From positions 11,759 through 75,758 of the forward strand of contig CAZYGI010000011.1 in NCBI GenBank assembly GCA_964647255.1: DNA of 64,000 nucleotides, given 5' to 3'. This document shows, in pieces, positions 50,751 to 59,162 of the stretch (position 1 is its first letter; each line of letters begins with the position of its first letter). Source of the DNA: CAWJEL01 sp964647255. GTDB taxonomy: Bacteria > Chloroflexota > Anaerolineae > CG2-30-64-16. Below the pieces are notes generated by a model, which ran no database searches, was not told the DNA's origin, and saw only the letters and a program-made list of their open reading frames with translations. The translations under genes were made by a program, and so were the position numbers.

Positions 50751-52955
50751 CTACCGTGCCGCCACCGCATGCCAGCCATCCGCCGCGTCCGGCCGCGTCA
50801 CCGGCTGGCCGTTGGCCACACGGAGCAGCCGCAGGCGCAGGCGCTCGGGCCGCCCCGCCAGTTCCGTGCGGTGCCAGGTGATGAAGCTGCCGCCGGACAC
50901 CCATTCGGTCGGCCGGTAGCTGTCGAACGGCGCCGTGCTTACCTGGTCGTTGGCTGCGATCTCCAGCCGGTAGCCGGGCCATTCGGCCATGTCTGGCCCG
51001 GCTGTCTGCCAGCGCAGCCATAGCTCAGCCGCGCCGTCGCTCCCCGTGCGCCAGGCCGCGGCGGTGAGCGTGAGTTGATCGCTGAAGCGCACCGAGAGCG
51101 CCTGCTGGCCGAACCATGCTTCTCCCGCCAGGCCAGCCGCCGCAGGCGCGCTCTCGATGATGGTCAGCGCGGGCGCGCCGTCGGGGTCGAGCACGCGATC
51201 CCGCTCGCGGCCGTTGGCTGCCAGCCATTCCGCCGCGGGACCGGGCGGAGCTGCGCTGGCGCCGATCAGATAGGTGGCGTGGCTGCCCGGCGGCGGCAGG
51301 GGCAGCGCGGCGCGAGCATCATACCAGCTCAGATCGGGATTGCGGTGCTCGAAGTATGTCTGCACCGTCGCCTGCTCACCGAGCAGCATGAACGTCGGAT
51401 GACGGTAGATGTCGGACGACAGATAGACGTGCCCGGACGGCGTGTTGTTCGCGAGCCACCGCCACGCCGCGGTCATATCGCCCTCGAACGCATCGAATGT
51501 CGCCGCGGCCGGCCCCCACACGCGAAAGTAGTCGTGATACGTGAAACTCGCGTGGACCACCAGCGCGAGCGCGCAGAGGAGCGGAGGAGCGGAGGAGCGA
51601 AGGAGCGGAGGAAGGGAGGGGAGGCGATAGACCCCGCGTCCCCGCGTCGCCGCGTCCCCGCGTCGCCGTAGCAGTCCTGCAACCGTCAGCAGCCCGATTG
51701 CCGGGAAGAAGTACACCCCGGGGATCACGCCGAGCACGCGCGGCAGGGTGGGAAAGCGGTCGGTGGCGAGAAACGACGGCAGCAGCAAGGCGGGAAACCA
51801 CGTCAGCAGGAAGAGCGCGGCCGGTCGTTTCCAGCGCCACGCCAGCGCGCCGATGCCGATCAACGCCAGGAGCGCGGTCAGCGCGTCGAACACGGCGCGC
51901 TTCGGCAGGTTGTAGAAGCGCGCGGGGTCGCCGCGGCCGGGCGCGAAGAACTGAAGCACGTTGGCGACCGCGGCCTGCGCCATCCGACCCAGCGGGTTCG
52001 CCTCGCCGGTCACCGCCACCTCGCTGGCCCGCTGCGCAAAGCTGCCGGGGTGCTGGATGAAATAGATGCCGAGCGGGAGGAAGACCAGCGCGGCCACAGC
52101 AACCAACACGACGATGCCCCGGAACTGCCGCACGAGGATCGCCTCCTCGCGCCGGCCCGTCGCATAGGCGACGAGCGCCTGCAGCACCAGGAAGCCGCCG
52201 AGGAAAAACGGAAAAAACCGGCTGGCGGTGTAGAAATGCGTCGCCAGGCCCAGGAAGAAGCCGCTGAGCGCAAACCAAAGCAACGTTGGACCGTTGGACC
52301 GTTGGGCCGTTGGAACGTTCACCGCGTGCCAGAACGCGGCGAAGGCCAGCGCTCCGCACAGCGGTGTGAAGACCCCGCGGATGCCGAAGCGGCTGAAGTG
52401 GACGTGCCAGTAGGAGGTGGCGAGGTAGAGCGCAGCGAGCAGCGGGATCATGGACTGGTAGATCGGTAGATCGGTAGATCGGGAAACTGGTGTACTGGTA
52501 GAAAGGTCACGTCTCCCCAGTTTCCCAATTCCCCAGTTTCCCGATTTGCCAAGTTCTCTTCCCAACCAATATGTCGCGCCCGCAGTCAGGATGCCGGCGA
52601 TGGCCGAGGGCAGGCGGAGCGCCAGCGGGGTGACGCCCAGCAGCCGAAACATCCCCGCCACGATCCACATGTGCAGCCCCTCGCGGCCGAAGTTCGCCGG
52701 GAAGAAGACCGCACCGCGGCCGGCCAGGATGTCCAACGCATCCAGCCCATCCGTGGCTTCATCGCCGAACAGGCCGGGCGGGATCGCGCCGAGCTGCCAC
52801 AACCGGAAGAACCCCGCGACCAGCACAATCAGCGCAATGTGCAGCCAGGGGTTGGTGAGCCATGTCAGACGCGGTGACGGGGCGACGCGGTGAAGGGGCG
52901 AATTCCCCGTGTCCCCGCGTTCCTGTGACGCCCTGTCGCCGTGTCCCAGAGTCAC
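50751..52955 (-). CDS. GT39-type (PMT/ArnT-like) membrane glycosyltransferase with repeat insertions
   Basis: 734 residues. GT-C fold: the first loop has GAIPPGLFGDEATDGLDAL with the catalytic-type Asp-Glu, then NFGREGLHMW; about 11 membrane segments to residue 500, then a soluble domain. The start is taken as GTG 52955 because it overlaps the methyltransferase stop (GTGA) with GGTGAGGG upstream; the first 30 residues are word-like repeat. In-frame repeats also occur at about 132-168, 213-226 and 427-461. Likely adds a sugar from a lipid carrier to protein or glycan outside the membrane. Downstream of the methyltransferase, probably cotranscribed. Confidence 0.83.
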   Translation of the reverse strand: MTLGHGDRASQERGDTGNSPLHRVAPSPRLTWLTNPWLHIALIVLVAGFFRLWQLGAIPPGLFGDEATDGLDALDILAGRGAVFFPANFGREGLHMWIVAGMFRLLGVTPLALRLPSAIAGILTAGATYWLGRELGKSGNWGIGKLGRRDLSTSTPVSRSTDLPIYQSMIPLLAALYLATSYWHVHFSRFGIRGVFTPLCGALAFAAFWHAVNVPTAQRSNGPTLLWFALSGFFLGLATHFYTASRFFPFFLGGFLVLQALVAYATGRREEAILVRQFRGIVVLVAVAALVFLPLGIYFIQHPGSFAQRASEVAVTGEANPLGRMAQAAVANVLQFFAPGRGDPARFYNLPKRAVFDALTALLALIGIGALAWRWKRPAALFLLTWFPALLLPSFLATDRFPTLPRVLGVIPGVYFFPAIGLLTVAGLLRRRGDAATRGRGVYRLPSLPPLLRSSAPPLLCALALVVHASFTYHDYFRVWGPAAATFDAFEGDMTAAWRWLANNTPSGHVYLSSDIYRHPTFMLLGEQATVQTYFEHRNPDLSWYDARAALPLPPPGSHATYLIGASAAPPGPAAEWLAANGRERDRVLDPDGAPALTIIESAPAAAGLAGEAWFGQQALSVRFSDQLTLTAAAWRTGSDGAAELWLRWQTAGPDMAEWPGYRLEIAANDQVSTAPFDSYRPTEWVSGGSFITWHRTELAGRPERLRLRLLRVANGQPVTRPDAADGWHAVAAR
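51570..51675. repeat. Word-like repeat inside the GT39 gene (family E)
   Basis: GAGGAGCGGAGGAGCGGAGG words (51575-51620) followed by CCCCGCGTCCCCGCGTCGCC words (51640-51672). Encodes RRGDAATRGRG and a Leu/Pro/Ser run on the minus strand. Confidence 0.85.
52283..52320. repeat. Word-like repeat inside the GT39 gene (CGTTGGACC)
   Basis: CGTTGGACCGTTGGACCGTT, GGGCCGTTGGAACGTTC: four degenerate 9-bp units, encoding TAQRSNGPT on the minus strand. Confidence 0.8.
52450..52560. repeat. Word-like repeat inside the GT39 gene (family B)
   Basis: Repeated GGTAGATC words (52456-52480), then ATCGGGAAACTGG (52478-52490) and its exact complement CCAGTTTCCCGAT (52533-52545), with further CCCCAGTTTCCCAATT words. 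Encodes KSGNWGIGKLGRRDL and STPVSRSTDLPIY in frame. Confidence 0.88.
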
Positions 52956-52975
52956 CGCGTCACCCTCACCCGTCC
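52862..52975. repeat. Word-like repeat at the GT39/methyltransferase junction (family E)
   Basis: GACGCGGTGACGGGGCGACG, CGGTGAAGGGGCG, then CCCCGTGTCCCCGCGTTCC and GTGACGCCCTGTCGCCGTGTC. It encodes the first residues of the GT39 protein and the last residues (RVRVTR) of the methyltransferase, and supplies the overlapping GTGA stop-start. Confidence 0.82.
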
Positions 52976-53803
52976 CAGCACCCACCGGTGGTGCGCCCAA
53001 ATCTGCTTGACACGCCAGGGGATGCCCAGGCGTTCCAGCCAGGCGTATTTCATCACCCGGTCGTAGAGGCTTGGGTCACGGCCCAGGTAGTAATCCATGG
53101 TGGACCAACGCCAGCCTTCCCCCTGGAAGCGACCCTGGAGCTTCTGCGAGCGGATGCCCAACCGGCCGAGCAGCTCGCTGGCGGGCATCACGGTGTCGGG
53201 CCACGGCGGCACGTCGAGCACGCCCTGATCCATGATTTCCACGCCCAGCGCCTCCAGCTCGCGGCGGATCATCGCGATGTTGGTCCAGCGCTCGTCAATC
53301 TCCTTGACGAACTCCGGCTCCGCGATGTATTTGCGGAACTGATAGCCCACCTGCACCGGGTTCGGCACGGCAACGAAGATGAGCTTGTTGGCGCAGCGCA
53401 CCATCTCGCTGAGCAGGCGCAGCGGCTCCTTTAGATGCCACAGCGCAGCCCAGTTCCAGATAAATTCGAAGCTGTGGTCGTCGAACGGCAGCTTGCCCCA
53501 GTTGTCGGCCTGGACGAACCGGGCGGGCAGCCCCAGCTCGCCCCAGATGCGCGCCACGCCGACCAGCCGCTCGGCGTCGTCATCCACCAGCGTGACCGAC
53601 GTCTTGATGCGCGCCAGCGCCACGCTGTTAATCCCGCTGACGCCTGCCATCCCGTACAGCGGCGCCTCCAGGACGGTGGAGAAGCCGTATTGCCCCTTGA
53701 GATAGAGCAGGAAGTTGTTTAGGACAAAGCGTTCATAGACTAGGCCGAGGCCTTCGTTGTAATCGGTCAGGTATTTCTTCCAGGTGGGTTCAGTGGTAGG
53801 CAT
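52952..53803 (-). CDS. Class I SAM-dependent methyltransferase
   Basis: 283 residues. Starts LVYERFVLNNFLLYLKGQYG and then a Rossmann-like core: VLEAPLYGMAGVSGINSVALA (motif I, with the Gly-rich loop altered), LVDDDAERLV, DNWGKLPFDDHSFEFIWNWAALWHL (motif IV region). The SAM-binding loop lacks the usual GxGxG, reading GMAGVSG. Substrate unknown; with GT-C transferases downstream, modification of an envelope glycan is a guess. A simple GAGACGAG precedes the ATG. Confidence 0.82.
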   Translation of the reverse strand: MPTTEPTWKKYLTDYNEGLGLVYERFVLNNFLLYLKGQYGFSTVLEAPLYGMAGVSGINSVALARIKTSVTLVDDDAERLVGVARIWGELGLPARFVQADNWGKLPFDDHSFEFIWNWAALWHLKEPLRLLSEMVRCANKLIFVAVPNPVQVGYQFRKYIAEPEFVKEIDERWTNIAMIRRELEALGVEIMDQGVLDVPPWPDTVMPASELLGRLGIRSQKLQGRFQGEGWRWSTMDYYLGRDPSLYDRVMKYAWLERLGIPWRVKQIWAHHRWVLGRVRVTR

Positions 53804-53892
53804 TTTCTCGTCTCTGCGCTGAAATTCCGCATCAAACCGGATACGGTGCGAAGTCTACCACGACCTCCCGTCTTCGGCAACGTCGAGGCAGA

Positions 53893-53922
53893 TTGGCCGA
53901 AGCGCGACGAGTGGGATAGAAT
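53893..53922 (+). promoter_or_regulatory. Promoter of the SDR gene
   Basis: TTGGCC (53893-53898) and TAGAAT (53917-53922), 18-bp spacer. The predicted start is about 53929, only a few bases before ATG 53935. Confidence 0.65.
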
Positions 53923-54000
53923 GACGAATCACGAATGGCGAATCAGCGAATGGATCAAGCCACCAGCCACCAGCTACCCGGTTCCAGCTTCCAGCACCCC
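53921..54000. repeat. Word-like repeats, families C and D, at the SDR start
   Basis: GAATGACGAATCACGAATGG and CGAATCAGCGAATGG (family C), then CCACCAGCCACCAGCTACC and GGTTCCAGCTTCCAGCACC (family D complement). Codes the first 20-odd residues of the SDR (about QATSHQLPGSSFQ) if the first ATG is used. Confidence 0.8.
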
Positions 54001-54969
54001 GTCCTCATCACCGGTGTGACCGGCTTCATTGCCGGGCACCTGGCGGAGCGGCTGCGGCGGGAGGGCGCACCGGTGCGCGGGACGGCGCGGCGGCCGGACG
54101 CTGCCGCATGGCTGAGCGAACAGGGCGTCGAGGTGGTTCAGGCGGACCTCAGCGATGCCGGCTCGCTGCGCCGCGCGGCTGCGGGATGCGCGGCGGTCGT
54201 TCATGCGGCTGCGTGGACCGGCGGGCCGGAACTGGCGCCGGAGGCCGGCTATCGCGTCAACGTCGAGGGCACGGCCAACATGCTCGCCGCGGCGCGGGAG
54301 GCCGGAATCGAGCGCTTCGTCTACATCAGTAGCGTGGCGGTCTACGGCGTGAACCGGGCGCCGCTGATTGACGAGGCCGCGGCGACGCCGGTCGTGGGCC
54401 AGGCGTATCCCGACAGCAAGATCGCAGCCGAGGCGGCCGTGCGGGCTGCGGGCCTGCCGCATGTGATCATCCGCCCCGCGTCCACCTATGGCCCGCGCGG
54501 TACGGCCTGGACGGTCGGCCCGATCGAAAATATCAAGACCGGCCGGTTGATCCTGCTGGGCCGCGATGCTGGTCTGGTGACGCCGGGCTACATTGACAAC
54601 GTCGTGGACGGGCTGCTGCTGGCGCTGAGCCATCCCGCCGCGGCCGGTGAGACGTTCAACCTGTGCGACGACCGCGCCGTGACCTACCGCGAGTTTTACC
54701 TGGCCTATGCCCGGATGCTGGGCCGGCGCTCCCTGCCGACCGTGCCGGGCTGGGTCGTAGCGTTTGCACGTTCGGCGCCGGCGGGTGTGGCCCGGCGCAT
54801 CCTCGGCCGGCCGCCCATCGGGCCGTGGAGCCTACACTTTCGGCGCAATCCGTCGCAGTTCAGCGTGGAGAAGGCGCAGCAGCGGCTGGGGTATGTGCCG
54901 CAGGTGAGCTTTGCGGAGGGGATGCGGCGGACGGAGGCCTGGTTAAGGAAGACGGGATACTTGTCCTGA
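53935..54969 (+). CDS. NAD-dependent epimerase/dehydratase (extended SDR)
   Basis: 344 residues (329-344 depending on start). Rossmann motif GVTGFIAGHLAERL (GxxGxxG), VYISSVAVYGVN (catalytic Ser region) and the YxxxK signature as YPDSKIAAE. Substrate loop has RPASTYGPRG. The most likely job is sugar-nucleotide or sterol/carotenoid-like oxidoreduction. Both ATG 53935 and 53950 lie in a word-like repeat, so the true N-terminus is uncertain; conserved sequence begins at HPVLITG. Confidence 0.88.
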   Translation: MANQRMDQATSHQLPGSSFQHPVLITGVTGFIAGHLAERLRREGAPVRGTARRPDAAAWLSEQGVEVVQADLSDAGSLRRAAAGCAAVVHAAAWTGGPELAPEAGYRVNVEGTANMLAAAREAGIERFVYISSVAVYGVNRAPLIDEAAATPVVGQAYPDSKIAAEAAVRAAGLPHVIIRPASTYGPRGTAWTVGPIENIKTGRLILLGRDAGLVTPGYIDNVVDGLLLALSHPAAAGETFNLCDDRAVTYREFYLAYARMLGRRSLPTVPGWVVAFARSAPAGVARRILGRPPIGPWSLHFRRNPSQFSVEKAQQRLGYVPQVSFAEGMRRTEAWLRKTGYLS

Positions 54970-54989
54970 CATCCGCTTTCCGCTATACT
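54961..54989 (+). promoter_or_regulatory. Promoter giving a leaderless mtaB mRNA
   Basis: TTGTCC (54961-54966) and TATACT (54984-54989), 17-bp spacer. The expected start, 7-8 nt downstream, coincides with the A of ATG 54997. There is no ribosome site, so a leaderless mRNA is predicted. Confidence 0.75.
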
Positions 54990-54996
54990 GGCTTCC

Positions 54997-56424
54997 ATGC
55001 GGATTTATCTGGAGTCGCTGGGTTGCCGGCTGAATTACGCCGAGATTTCGGCGCTGGGCCGCCAGTTGGCCGGCGCGGGACACGAGATCGCGGATTCGGC
55101 AGACGATGCTGATTTGTGTGTGGTGAACAGTTGCGCTGTCACCGGCGAGGCCGCGCGGCAGAGCCGGCAACTGGCGCGCCAGCTTGCCCGCGCCAACCCG
55201 GCTGCTCGGCTGATTGTCACCGGCTGCTACGCCACGCTGGAGGGCGAGACCGTCGCCAACCTGCCGAATGTGTCGCTGGTGGTGGGCAACGCGCACAAAG
55301 ATGAACTGCTGGCGTTGATCCAGGAGGCAGAATGCAGGCGTCAGGAGCCGACGAGCAGCGCAAGGGACTCTGAATCCGCGCTTGATGGTCCCACGAAAAT
55401 TGCCATCGGCCGGCGGCCATCGGCTGTCAGCACCTCAGCGCGCACCCGCGCCTTCATCAAGGTGCAGGATGGCTGCCGGAATCACTGCACGTTTTGCATC
55501 GTGACCGTGGTGCGCGGGGATGAGCGCAGCCGGCCGATCCCCGAGGTGGTGGCCGAGGTCAACGCGCTGCACGCCGAGGGCTACCAGGAGGTCGTCCTCA
55601 CCGGGGTCCACCTGGGCGGCTATGACGATGACGGTCATGATCTGCGTTTATCTGGACCATCGGTGTCATCTGCGTTCCGTCTCTCAAGGAGCGGGCTGCG
55701 GGCGCTGGTCGAGGCGCTGCTGACCGACACGACTATCCCGCGGCTGCGGCTGTCGTCACTCGAACCGTTCGATCTGCGGCCGGATTTTTTCGACTTGTGG
55801 GCCGCCAGCGCGGGCCGGCTGATGCCGCACCTGCATCTGCCCGCGCAATCGGGCAGCGACGGGGTGCTCAAACGGATGGCCCGACGCAACCGCGCGGCTG
55901 AGTTTGAGGCATTGGCTGCGGCCGCCCGCTTGGCGATCCCTGGCCTCACCATCACGACCGATTTGATCGCCGGTTTTCCAGGGGAGACCGAGGCTGACTT
56001 TGCTGAAACGGTTGAATTTGCCCGTCGGCTGCGCTTTGCCCACATCCACGCCTTCACCTTCTCGGCGCGTGCGGGCACCGCAGCCGCGCGCCTGGGCAAC
56101 CACGCGCCCGAAGCGGAACGAAAACGCCGCACGCGCATCCTGAACGAGCTGGACGCTGAGCTTGGCGCCGCGGTGCGCCACGCCTTTGTCGGCGGGACGC
56201 GGCCCGTGCTGTGGGAGCACCGCGATCCCGCGCTCCATGCCCAATCCGGCGCGGGAGACGCAACGGTTGGGGTTTGGTCCGGACTGACCGACAACTACCT
56301 GCGCGTGTTTGCAGCCGTTCCAACAGGCGTGGATTTGCACAACCGCATCACGCCCGTGCGTCTCACGCGCCTGGAAGGCGATGCGTTGTGGGGCGAGCCG
56401 ATCGTGCCGGAAGCAGCGTCGTAG
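54997..56424 (+). CDS. mtaB: tRNA t6A37 methylthiotransferase MtaB
   Basis: 475 residues. Converts t6A37 to ms2t6A37 in tRNAs reading ANN codons. The N-terminal UPF0004 domain provides C10, C46 and C77 for the auxiliary cluster; the radical-SAM motif CRNHCTFC (C160, C164, C167) follows; the C-terminal TRAM domain closes the protein. The family is normally about 430-450 residues. Extra length comes from two stretches that do not resemble the family, about 112-148 and about 209-231, both encoded by word-like repeats. Cysteine motifs are intact. Confidence 0.93.
   Translation: MRIYLESLGCRLNYAEISALGRQLAGAGHEIADSADDADLCVVNSCAVTGEAARQSRQLARQLARANPAARLIVTGCYATLEGETVANLPNVSLVVGNAHKDELLALIQEAECRRQEPTSSARDSESALDGPTKIAIGRRPSAVSTSARTRAFIKVQDGCRNHCTFCIVTVVRGDERSRPIPEVVAEVNALHAEGYQEVVLTGVHLGGYDDDGHDLRLSGPSVSSAFRLSRSGLRALVEALLTDTTIPRLRLSSLEPFDLRPDFFDLWAASAGRLMPHLHLPAQSGSDGVLKRMARRNRAAEFEALAAAARLAIPGLTITTDLIAGFPGETEADFAETVEFARRLRFAHIHAFTFSARAGTAAARLGNHAPEAERKRRTRILNELDAELGAAVRHAFVGGTRPVLWEHRDPALHAQSGAGDATVGVWSGLTDNYLRVFAAVPTGVDLHNRITPVRLTRLEGDALWGEPIVPEAAS
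55330..55440. repeat. Insertion-like stretch in mtaB between domains
   Basis: CAGGCGTCAGGAGCCGACG and CATCGGCCGGCGGCCATCGG are degenerate words. They encode ECRRQEPTSSARDSESALDG and IAIGRRPSAVSTSA between the UPF0004 and radical-SAM domains. This is a natural linker position, so a plain variable linker is possible. Confidence 0.5.
55628..55690. repeat. Word-like repeat inside mtaB (family A)
   Basis: ATGATCTGCGTTTATCTGG and ACCATCGGTGTCATCTGCG, TTCCGTCTCTCAAGG. The ATCTGCGT words equal those in the non-coding run at 33205-33244. Read in frame as HDLRLSGPSVSSAFRLSRSG. Confidence 0.88.
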
Positions 56425-56439
56425 AGCGGCCGGTTTGAT

Positions 56440-56490
56440 CCGTTCGGTCCCTTGTTGACCCGGTTATCTGATTTACTTGTCTACTTGAGC
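56440..56490. repeat. Word-like repeat, family B, between mtaB and yqeY
   Basis: CCCTTGTTGACCCGGTTATC, TGATTTACTTGTCTACTTG. CTTGTCTACTTG equals the words at 5216-5237 and CCGGTTATCTG resembles 6458-6480. Confidence 0.7.
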
Positions 56491-56501
56491 AGGAGTGATA
56501 C

Positions 56502-56957
56502 ATGACTCTCGAAGAACGTCTCGATGCTGACCTGAAAGATGCGATGCGCCATCACCAGGACACGCACAAGCTGGCGATCCGCGCCGTCAAGACCGCGATC
56601 ACCGAGGCCAAAGTCGCCGGGACTGAGGCGCGCACCCTCACCGACGCGGATGTGCTTGCCATCATCGGCAAGCAGGTGAAGCAGCGCCGCGATAGCATTA
56701 TGGAGTTCGCTAAGGGCGGCCGCCAGGATCTCATCGCCCAGGAAGAAGCGGAGATTGCCGTGCTGGAGGTCTATCTGCCCAAGCAGCTTGGCGAGGCGGA
56801 GATCCGTCAGCGCGCACAGGCCGTCATCGCCGAGCTGGGCGTGTCCGACATGAAGGGACTGGGACCGGTGATGAAGCGCCTTTCCGCCGATCTGCGCGGC
56901 ATCGCGGATGGGCAGGTGGTCAATCGGGTTGTGCGAGAGCTGCTGGCGGGCTCGTGA
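56502..56957 (+). CDS. yqeY: GatB/YqeY domain protein
   Basis: 151 residues, full length for YqeY. Begins LEERLDADLKDAMRHHQDTHKLAIRAVKTAI; the C-terminal part resembles the GatB tail, which binds tRNA in the amidotransferase. A contribution to tRNA-related function is inferred. GCAGGAG precedes the ATG. Confidence 0.9.
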   Translation: MTLEERLDADLKDAMRHHQDTHKLAIRAVKTAITEAKVAGTEARTLTDADVLAIIGKQVKQRRDSIMEFAKGGRQDLIAQEEAEIAVLEVYLPKQLGEAEIRQRAQAVIAELGVSDMKGLGPVMKRLSADLRGIADGQVVNRVVRELLAGS

Positions 56958-57002
56958 CGTGCGCCGGGATGGCCGCTGCCCGTTGCTGGTGGTTTGATCG
57001 CC

Positions 57003-59147
57003 ATGTCTCCTGACCACGCATCGTCTGTTGAGCCGCTCATGCGGCTGGGGCATCCGCTCACTTCGGAGGATATCCCCTGGCCCGCGCGTGCGCGCGTCCT
57101 GGGCATCTGGGCGCTGACCGTTTTGGCGGTGACAGCAATCCTAGTGACGCGCCTGCCGCTTGCCGGCCAGGTGCGCGTCCAGGAGGGGGAAGTGGCCGCG
57201 CGCGACGTGGTTGCGCCCCGGCAGGTCACCTATGTCAGCACGATTCTGACCGAGCAGCGCCGCGCCATGGCGGCTAATGCGGTGCCGGATATTTACGATC
57301 CGCCGCAGCCGCGCGTTGGCCGCCAGCAACTGGCCCTGGCGAGCCAGATCATTGATTTCGTCACCGCGGTCCGTAGCGATAGCTTTGCGGATGGGGCGAC
57401 CAAGACGGCGAATTTGCAGGCGGTCACGGCCCTGAACCTCTCCTCGGCGGTGTATGCGCGCATTGTGGCGATGCCGGCGCCCGAATGGGAGCGCATGTCC
57501 GCCGAGATGCTGACCGTGCTCGATAACGCCATGCGCGAGGAGATCCGCGAGAACAATCTGGCCGACCAGCGCCGCAAAATCCCCGCGCGGGTCCGGCTCG
57601 ACATGAGCGATGAGGATGCGGCGATCGTGGCGGCCTTCGTCCAGGCCTTGCTCGTCCCGAACAGCTTCTTCAATCAGGAGCGAACCGAAGAACGCCGCCG
57701 GGCCGCGCGCGAGGCCGTTGAGCCGGCCACGCGCACCATCGAGCGCAACGAAACGATCCTGCGCACGGGCGATATCGTCAGCGATCTGGAGATCGAGGCG
57801 CTCCAGGAGCTTGGCCTGCAGGGCCGGAGCTGGACCTGGGCCGATCTACAGGCGGGGGGCGGGTTCGTGCTGCTGCTCGGCCTGGTCATGTTGTATTATC
57901 TCTGGCGACTGGAGCCGCATCTTTGGTTCGGTTGGACCAACGCCGTCTTGCTTGCCGGATCCATCGTCGTTTTCGTGCTGGCGGCCAAACTGATGATCCC
58001 GGCGCGCACGATCCTGCCCTATCTTGTGCCCTATGCTGCGCTGGCAATCATTCTCGCGATCGGTCTGAACCTGCGTGTGGCGCTGGTGACGACGGTCTTG
58101 TTTGTGCTGGTGGTCGGGTGGTTAACCAACGCTCGTCTTGAACTGATGGCGTACGCGTTATGCGGCTCGTTGGTGGGGCTGCTCAAGGTGCGGCAAGGCG
58201 ATCGGCTCGGCAGTTTTGTCTGGGCCGCGCTCTATATCCTGATCACGGATTTGTTGGTGGTGCTGGCCTTTCGGGTGGCCGGCGGGCCGTGGGATGCGCG
58301 CGGGCTGATCGAATTGACCGTCGCTGCCCTCATCAACAGCGTCATCACGATCACTGTTGCGCTGTTGGGGCTCTACCTGGCCGGCGCTTTCCTCGGCGTG
58401 ACCACGTCGCTCCAACTGCTGGAGCTCTCCCGCCCCACGCATCCCTTGCTCCGGCAGCTTCTGTTGAAGGCCCCCGGCACCTACCATCACACCCTGATCG
58501 TCAGCAACATGGCCGAGCGCGCTGCTGAGGCGATCGGCGCGAACACGCTGCTGACGCGCGTCGGCGCGTACTATCACGACGTGGGCAAGACGATGCGACC
58601 GCATTTCTTTGTGGAAAACCGGGCTGAGGGGACGGCCGATCCGCACGCGGGCCTCGATCCCTATACCAGCAGCCAGATCATCATCTCCCATGTGCGCGAC
58701 GGGGTCGAACTGGCGCGCAAATACCGGCTGCCGGAACGGATCGTGGCCTTCATCCCGGAGCATCACGGCACGCTCCTGGTCTCGTATTTCTACCATCAGG
58801 CGACGCAGGCGGCCGGCGCACCGGAACAGGTGGATAAGGAGCAGTTCCGCTATCTCGGCCCCAAGCCGCAGAGCCGCGAAACCGCCATCACTATGCTTGC
58901 CGATGGCGCCGAAGCGATTGTCCGTTCCAAGCGGCCCGCCTCGACCGAAGAGCTGGAGAAGGTCGTCGGCGAAAGCATCCAGAACCGGGTGCTGTCCGGC
59001 CAACTGGATGAGTGCCCGCTGACCCTCGCCGACCTGGCGGCTGTGCGCCGGGCGTTTGTGGATGTGTTGCGCGGTCTGCATCACCCGCGCATCAGCTATC
59101 CCGCGGAGGCCGTGGCGCAGCCCACGCCCGAGCCGCGCGGGGTATAG
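57003..59147 (+). CDS. 7TM-HD membrane phosphohydrolase (PgpH type)
   Basis: 714 residues. One N-terminal membrane segment, an extracytoplasmic region (about 50-280), seven membrane segments (about 285-480), then an HD domain: GTYHHTLIVSNMAERAAEAIG, GAYYHDVGKTMRPHFFVEN, FIPEHHGTLLVSYFYHQA. In Firmicutes PgpH degrades the second messenger cyclic di-AMP. ATG 57003. It heads the typical pgpH-ybeY-dgkA cluster; phoH, usually upstream, is missing. Confidence 0.93.
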   Translation: MSPDHASSVEPLMRLGHPLTSEDIPWPARARVLGIWALTVLAVTAILVTRLPLAGQVRVQEGEVAARDVVAPRQVTYVSTILTEQRRAMAANAVPDIYDPPQPRVGRQQLALASQIIDFVTAVRSDSFADGATKTANLQAVTALNLSSAVYARIVAMPAPEWERMSAEMLTVLDNAMREEIRENNLADQRRKIPARVRLDMSDEDAAIVAAFVQALLVPNSFFNQERTEERRRAAREAVEPATRTIERNETILRTGDIVSDLEIEALQELGLQGRSWTWADLQAGGGFVLLLGLVMLYYLWRLEPHLWFGWTNAVLLAGSIVVFVLAAKLMIPARTILPYLVPYAALAIILAIGLNLRVALVTTVLFVLVVGWLTNARLELMAYALCGSLVGLLKVRQGDRLGSFVWAALYILITDLLVVLAFRVAGGPWDARGLIELTVAALINSVITITVALLGLYLAGAFLGVTTSLQLLELSRPTHPLLRQLLLKAPGTYHHTLIVSNMAERAAEAIGANTLLTRVGAYYHDVGKTMRPHFFVENRAEGTADPHAGLDPYTSSQIIISHVRDGVELARKYRLPERIVAFIPEHHGTLLVSYFYHQATQAAGAPEQVDKEQFRYLGPKPQSRETAITMLADGAEAIVRSKRPASTEELEKVVGESIQNRVLSGQLDECPLTLADLAAVRRAFVDVLRGLHHPRISYPAEAVAQPTPEPRGV

Positions 59148-59162
59148 CAGACGGAGGAACGC

